The position numbers and the translations under genes are program-made. From positions 1 through 64,000 of the forward strand of contig NZ_JAGOPN010000017.1 of assembly GCF_017991995.1 (NCBI RefSeq): 64,000 bases of DNA, given 5' to 3'. The stretch is from Pseudacidovorax sp. GTDB lineage: Bacteria > Pseudomonadota > Gammaproteobacteria > Burkholderiales > Burkholderiaceae_C. Within the stretch, counting starts at the first letter, position 1. Each line of letters opens with the position of its first letter. A model generated the notes under the pieces. That model did not search any database and was not told where the DNA came from. It saw nothing but the letters and a program-made list of their open reading frames with translations. This document shows positions 62,704 through 64,000 of this stretch, piece after piece.

Positions 62704-64000
62704 ATGCAGCGCTTTTCCCGTCTTCGTGCCTGTGGCGCGGCGCTGTGTGCGGCCGTGCTGCTGTGGGGCTGCGCGTCGCCCGGCCGCTCCCTGCCGGTGC
62801 CGTCTGCGCCTGTCGCCCAACTGGCCTGGATCGATCGCCTGAGCTGGGGCGTCAGCAGCGACACCGTGGCCCGGGTCGACCGCCTGGGCCTGGCCCGCTG
62901 GATCGATGACCAGCTGCGTCCGGATGTCGCAGGTGCGCCGCTGCCGCCCGCGGCCCAGCAGAAGATCGACGCCATGAGCATCAGCGCCGAGCCGGGCGGT
63001 GCCCTGGCGCTGAGGCTGGACGCCCAGCGCCGCGCCGCCGACGCGCTGCCGGAGGAGGGCGAGCGCCTCGCGGCGCGCCAGGCGTGGCAGCAGGCCCTGG
63101 GCCAGGCGGGACGCGAGACGCAGCAGCGCTTCCTGCTGCGCGCCCTCTACAGCCCCGACCAGCTGCGCGAGGTGATGAGCTGGTTCTGGGCCAACCACTT
63201 CTATGTCAGCGTGCAGAAGACGCGGGCGCTGCTCGCCGACTACGAGGACAGCGCCATCCGGCCGCATGCGCTGGGTCGCTTCCGCGACCTGCTCGGTGCG
63301 GTCGAGCTGCACCCGGCCATGCTGGTGTACCTGGACAACCCGCAGAACGCCGCCGGCCGCATCAACGAGAACCTGGCGCGCGAGATGATGGAGCTGCACA
63401 CGCTGGGCGTGGATGGCGGCTACACCCAGGGCGATGTACAGGAGATGGCGCGCGTGCTCACTGGGCTGGGCACCAACCTGCAGCCGCTGGACGCGCCGCC
63501 GCCGCGCCTGCCGCCGGCGCTGGCCGGGCAGTGGGTGCGCCGCGGCGTCTTCGAGTTCAACCCCGCCCGCCATGACCGCAACCCCAAGACGCTGCTGGGC
63601 GCGCCACTTCACGCCAGCGGCCTGGCGGAGGTCGACGAGGCGCTGGACCGGCTGGCCCGCGCGCCTGCCACCGCCCGGCACATCTCCCGCAAGCTGGCCA
63701 CCTACTTCGTCGCGGACGATCCGCCGCCCGCCCTGGTCGAGCGCATGACCCGGACCTTCGAGCGCACCGATGGCGACATCGCCGCCGTCATGCGCACCAT
63801 GCTGGGCTCACCCGAATTCACGGCTTCGCTGGGCCGCAAGTTCCGCGATCCGCTGCAGTACGCCATCGGCAGCGTGCGGCTGGCCTACGGTGATCGGGTG
63901 GCCAGCGACATCGGGCCGCTCATGGGCTGGGTCAATCGCCTGGGCGAGGCGCCCCACGCGCACGACACGCCCGATGGCTATCCCCTCCGGCAGCAGGATT
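62704..64000 (+). CDS. DUF1800-family lipoprotein (partial)
   Basis: The first 432 residues of a larger protein that runs off the right edge. A signal peptide ends in the lipobox LWGC (Cys23), so it is probably a lipoprotein. The family signature NENLAREMMELHTLGVDGGYT is near residue 225, and ADDPPPALVERMTRTF and PEFTASLGRKFRDPLQYAIG follow. DUF1800 proteins are of unknown function and usually stand next to a DUF1501 gene, which would be expected to the right. Confidence 0.9.
   Translation, partial: MQRFSRLRACGAALCAAVLLWGCASPGRSLPVPSAPVAQLAWIDRLSWGVSSDTVARVDRLGLARWIDDQLRPDVAGAPLPPAAQQKIDAMSISAEPGGALALRLDAQRRAADALPEEGERLAARQAWQQALGQAGRETQQRFLLRALYSPDQLREVMSWFWANHFYVSVQKTRALLADYEDSAIRPHALGRFRDLLGAVELHPAMLVYLDNPQNAAGRINENLAREMMELHTLGVDGGYTQGDVQEMARVLTGLGTNLQPLDAPPPRLPPALAGQWVRRGVFEFNPARHDRNPKTLLGAPLHASGLAEVDEALDRLARAPATARHISRKLATYFVADDPPPALVERMTRTFERTDGDIAAVMRTMLGSPEFTASLGRKFRDPLQYAIGSVRLAYGDRVASDIGPLMGWVNRLGEAPHAHDTPDGYPLRQQD

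Overview
The window looks like a chromosomal stretch from a high-GC betaproteobacterium of the order Burkholderiales, most likely Comamonadaceae-like (Variovorax/Xenophilus/Acidovorax type). This is inferred from the gene families: a Bug-type solute-binding protein, the order ccoI-ccoS-ccoNOQP-ccoG-fixH-fnr-hemN, a zapB-like/zapA/6S RNA block, and a phenylacetate cluster followed by a liv-type ABC transporter. No rRNA, tRNA, CRISPR array, insertion sequence or prophage was seen. About 63 protein genes are called, plus 6S RNA and a cobalamin riboswitch. The last gene runs off the right edge.

Layout. 1-254: heptamer tandem repeats and REP-like inverted repeats. 255-6598 (minus): a GlxA-type regulator, an RluA-family pseudouridine synthase, and the pair acvB/mprF for lysyl-phosphatidylglycerol turnover. 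6700-11644 (plus): malonate use (malonyl-CoA decarboxylase, Bug protein, enoyl-CoA hydratase-like protein, malonyl-CoA synthetase). 11825-12768 (minus): two universal stress proteins. 12874-20891 (plus): the cbb3 oxidase and its assembly genes. 20982-21701 (minus): fnr. 21894-24067 (plus): hemN and a small membrane protein with an HCxxMCG motif. Three near-perfect FNR boxes lie at the control points of this microaerobic block.

24426-30678 (plus) is the most unusual part. It is a tight seven-gene operon coding for an outer-membrane barrel-like protein with a C-terminal SdrD B-like domain, four exported subunit-like proteins, one exported protein of unknown type, and a PapD-like chaperone. The subunits share a C-terminal strand motif, and three of them share more. 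It looks like a chaperone-usher-like surface fibre system without a recognisable FimD-type usher.

30688-32450 (minus): a TauE/SafE permease, 6S RNA, zapA and a zapB-like gene. 32459-42102 (plus): a cobalamin-riboswitch-controlled uptake and salvage operon (btuB, cbiA, cobU, btuFCD, cobO, cbiB, cobD). 42245-43599: a small exported protein, a GbsR-type regulator and an EthD-family protein. 43647-51567: phenylacetate degradation (paaY divergent from paaG-I-K-A-B-C-D-E and a TetR regulator), with a palindromic operator in the divergent promoter. 51650-56461: a liv-type ABC transporter in which permease and ATPase are fused (LivM-LivG). 56517-64000: a cupin, aroC, two MFS transporters, a FrnE-type DsbA protein, an OpgC-like membrane protein and the start of a DUF1800 lipoprotein.

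Most genes sit in tightly coupled operons with ATGA or GTGA overlaps. Several genes without a visible Shine-Dalgarno sequence carry an ACAATCG-like -10 element only 6-9 bases before their ATG, which suggests leaderless transcripts.
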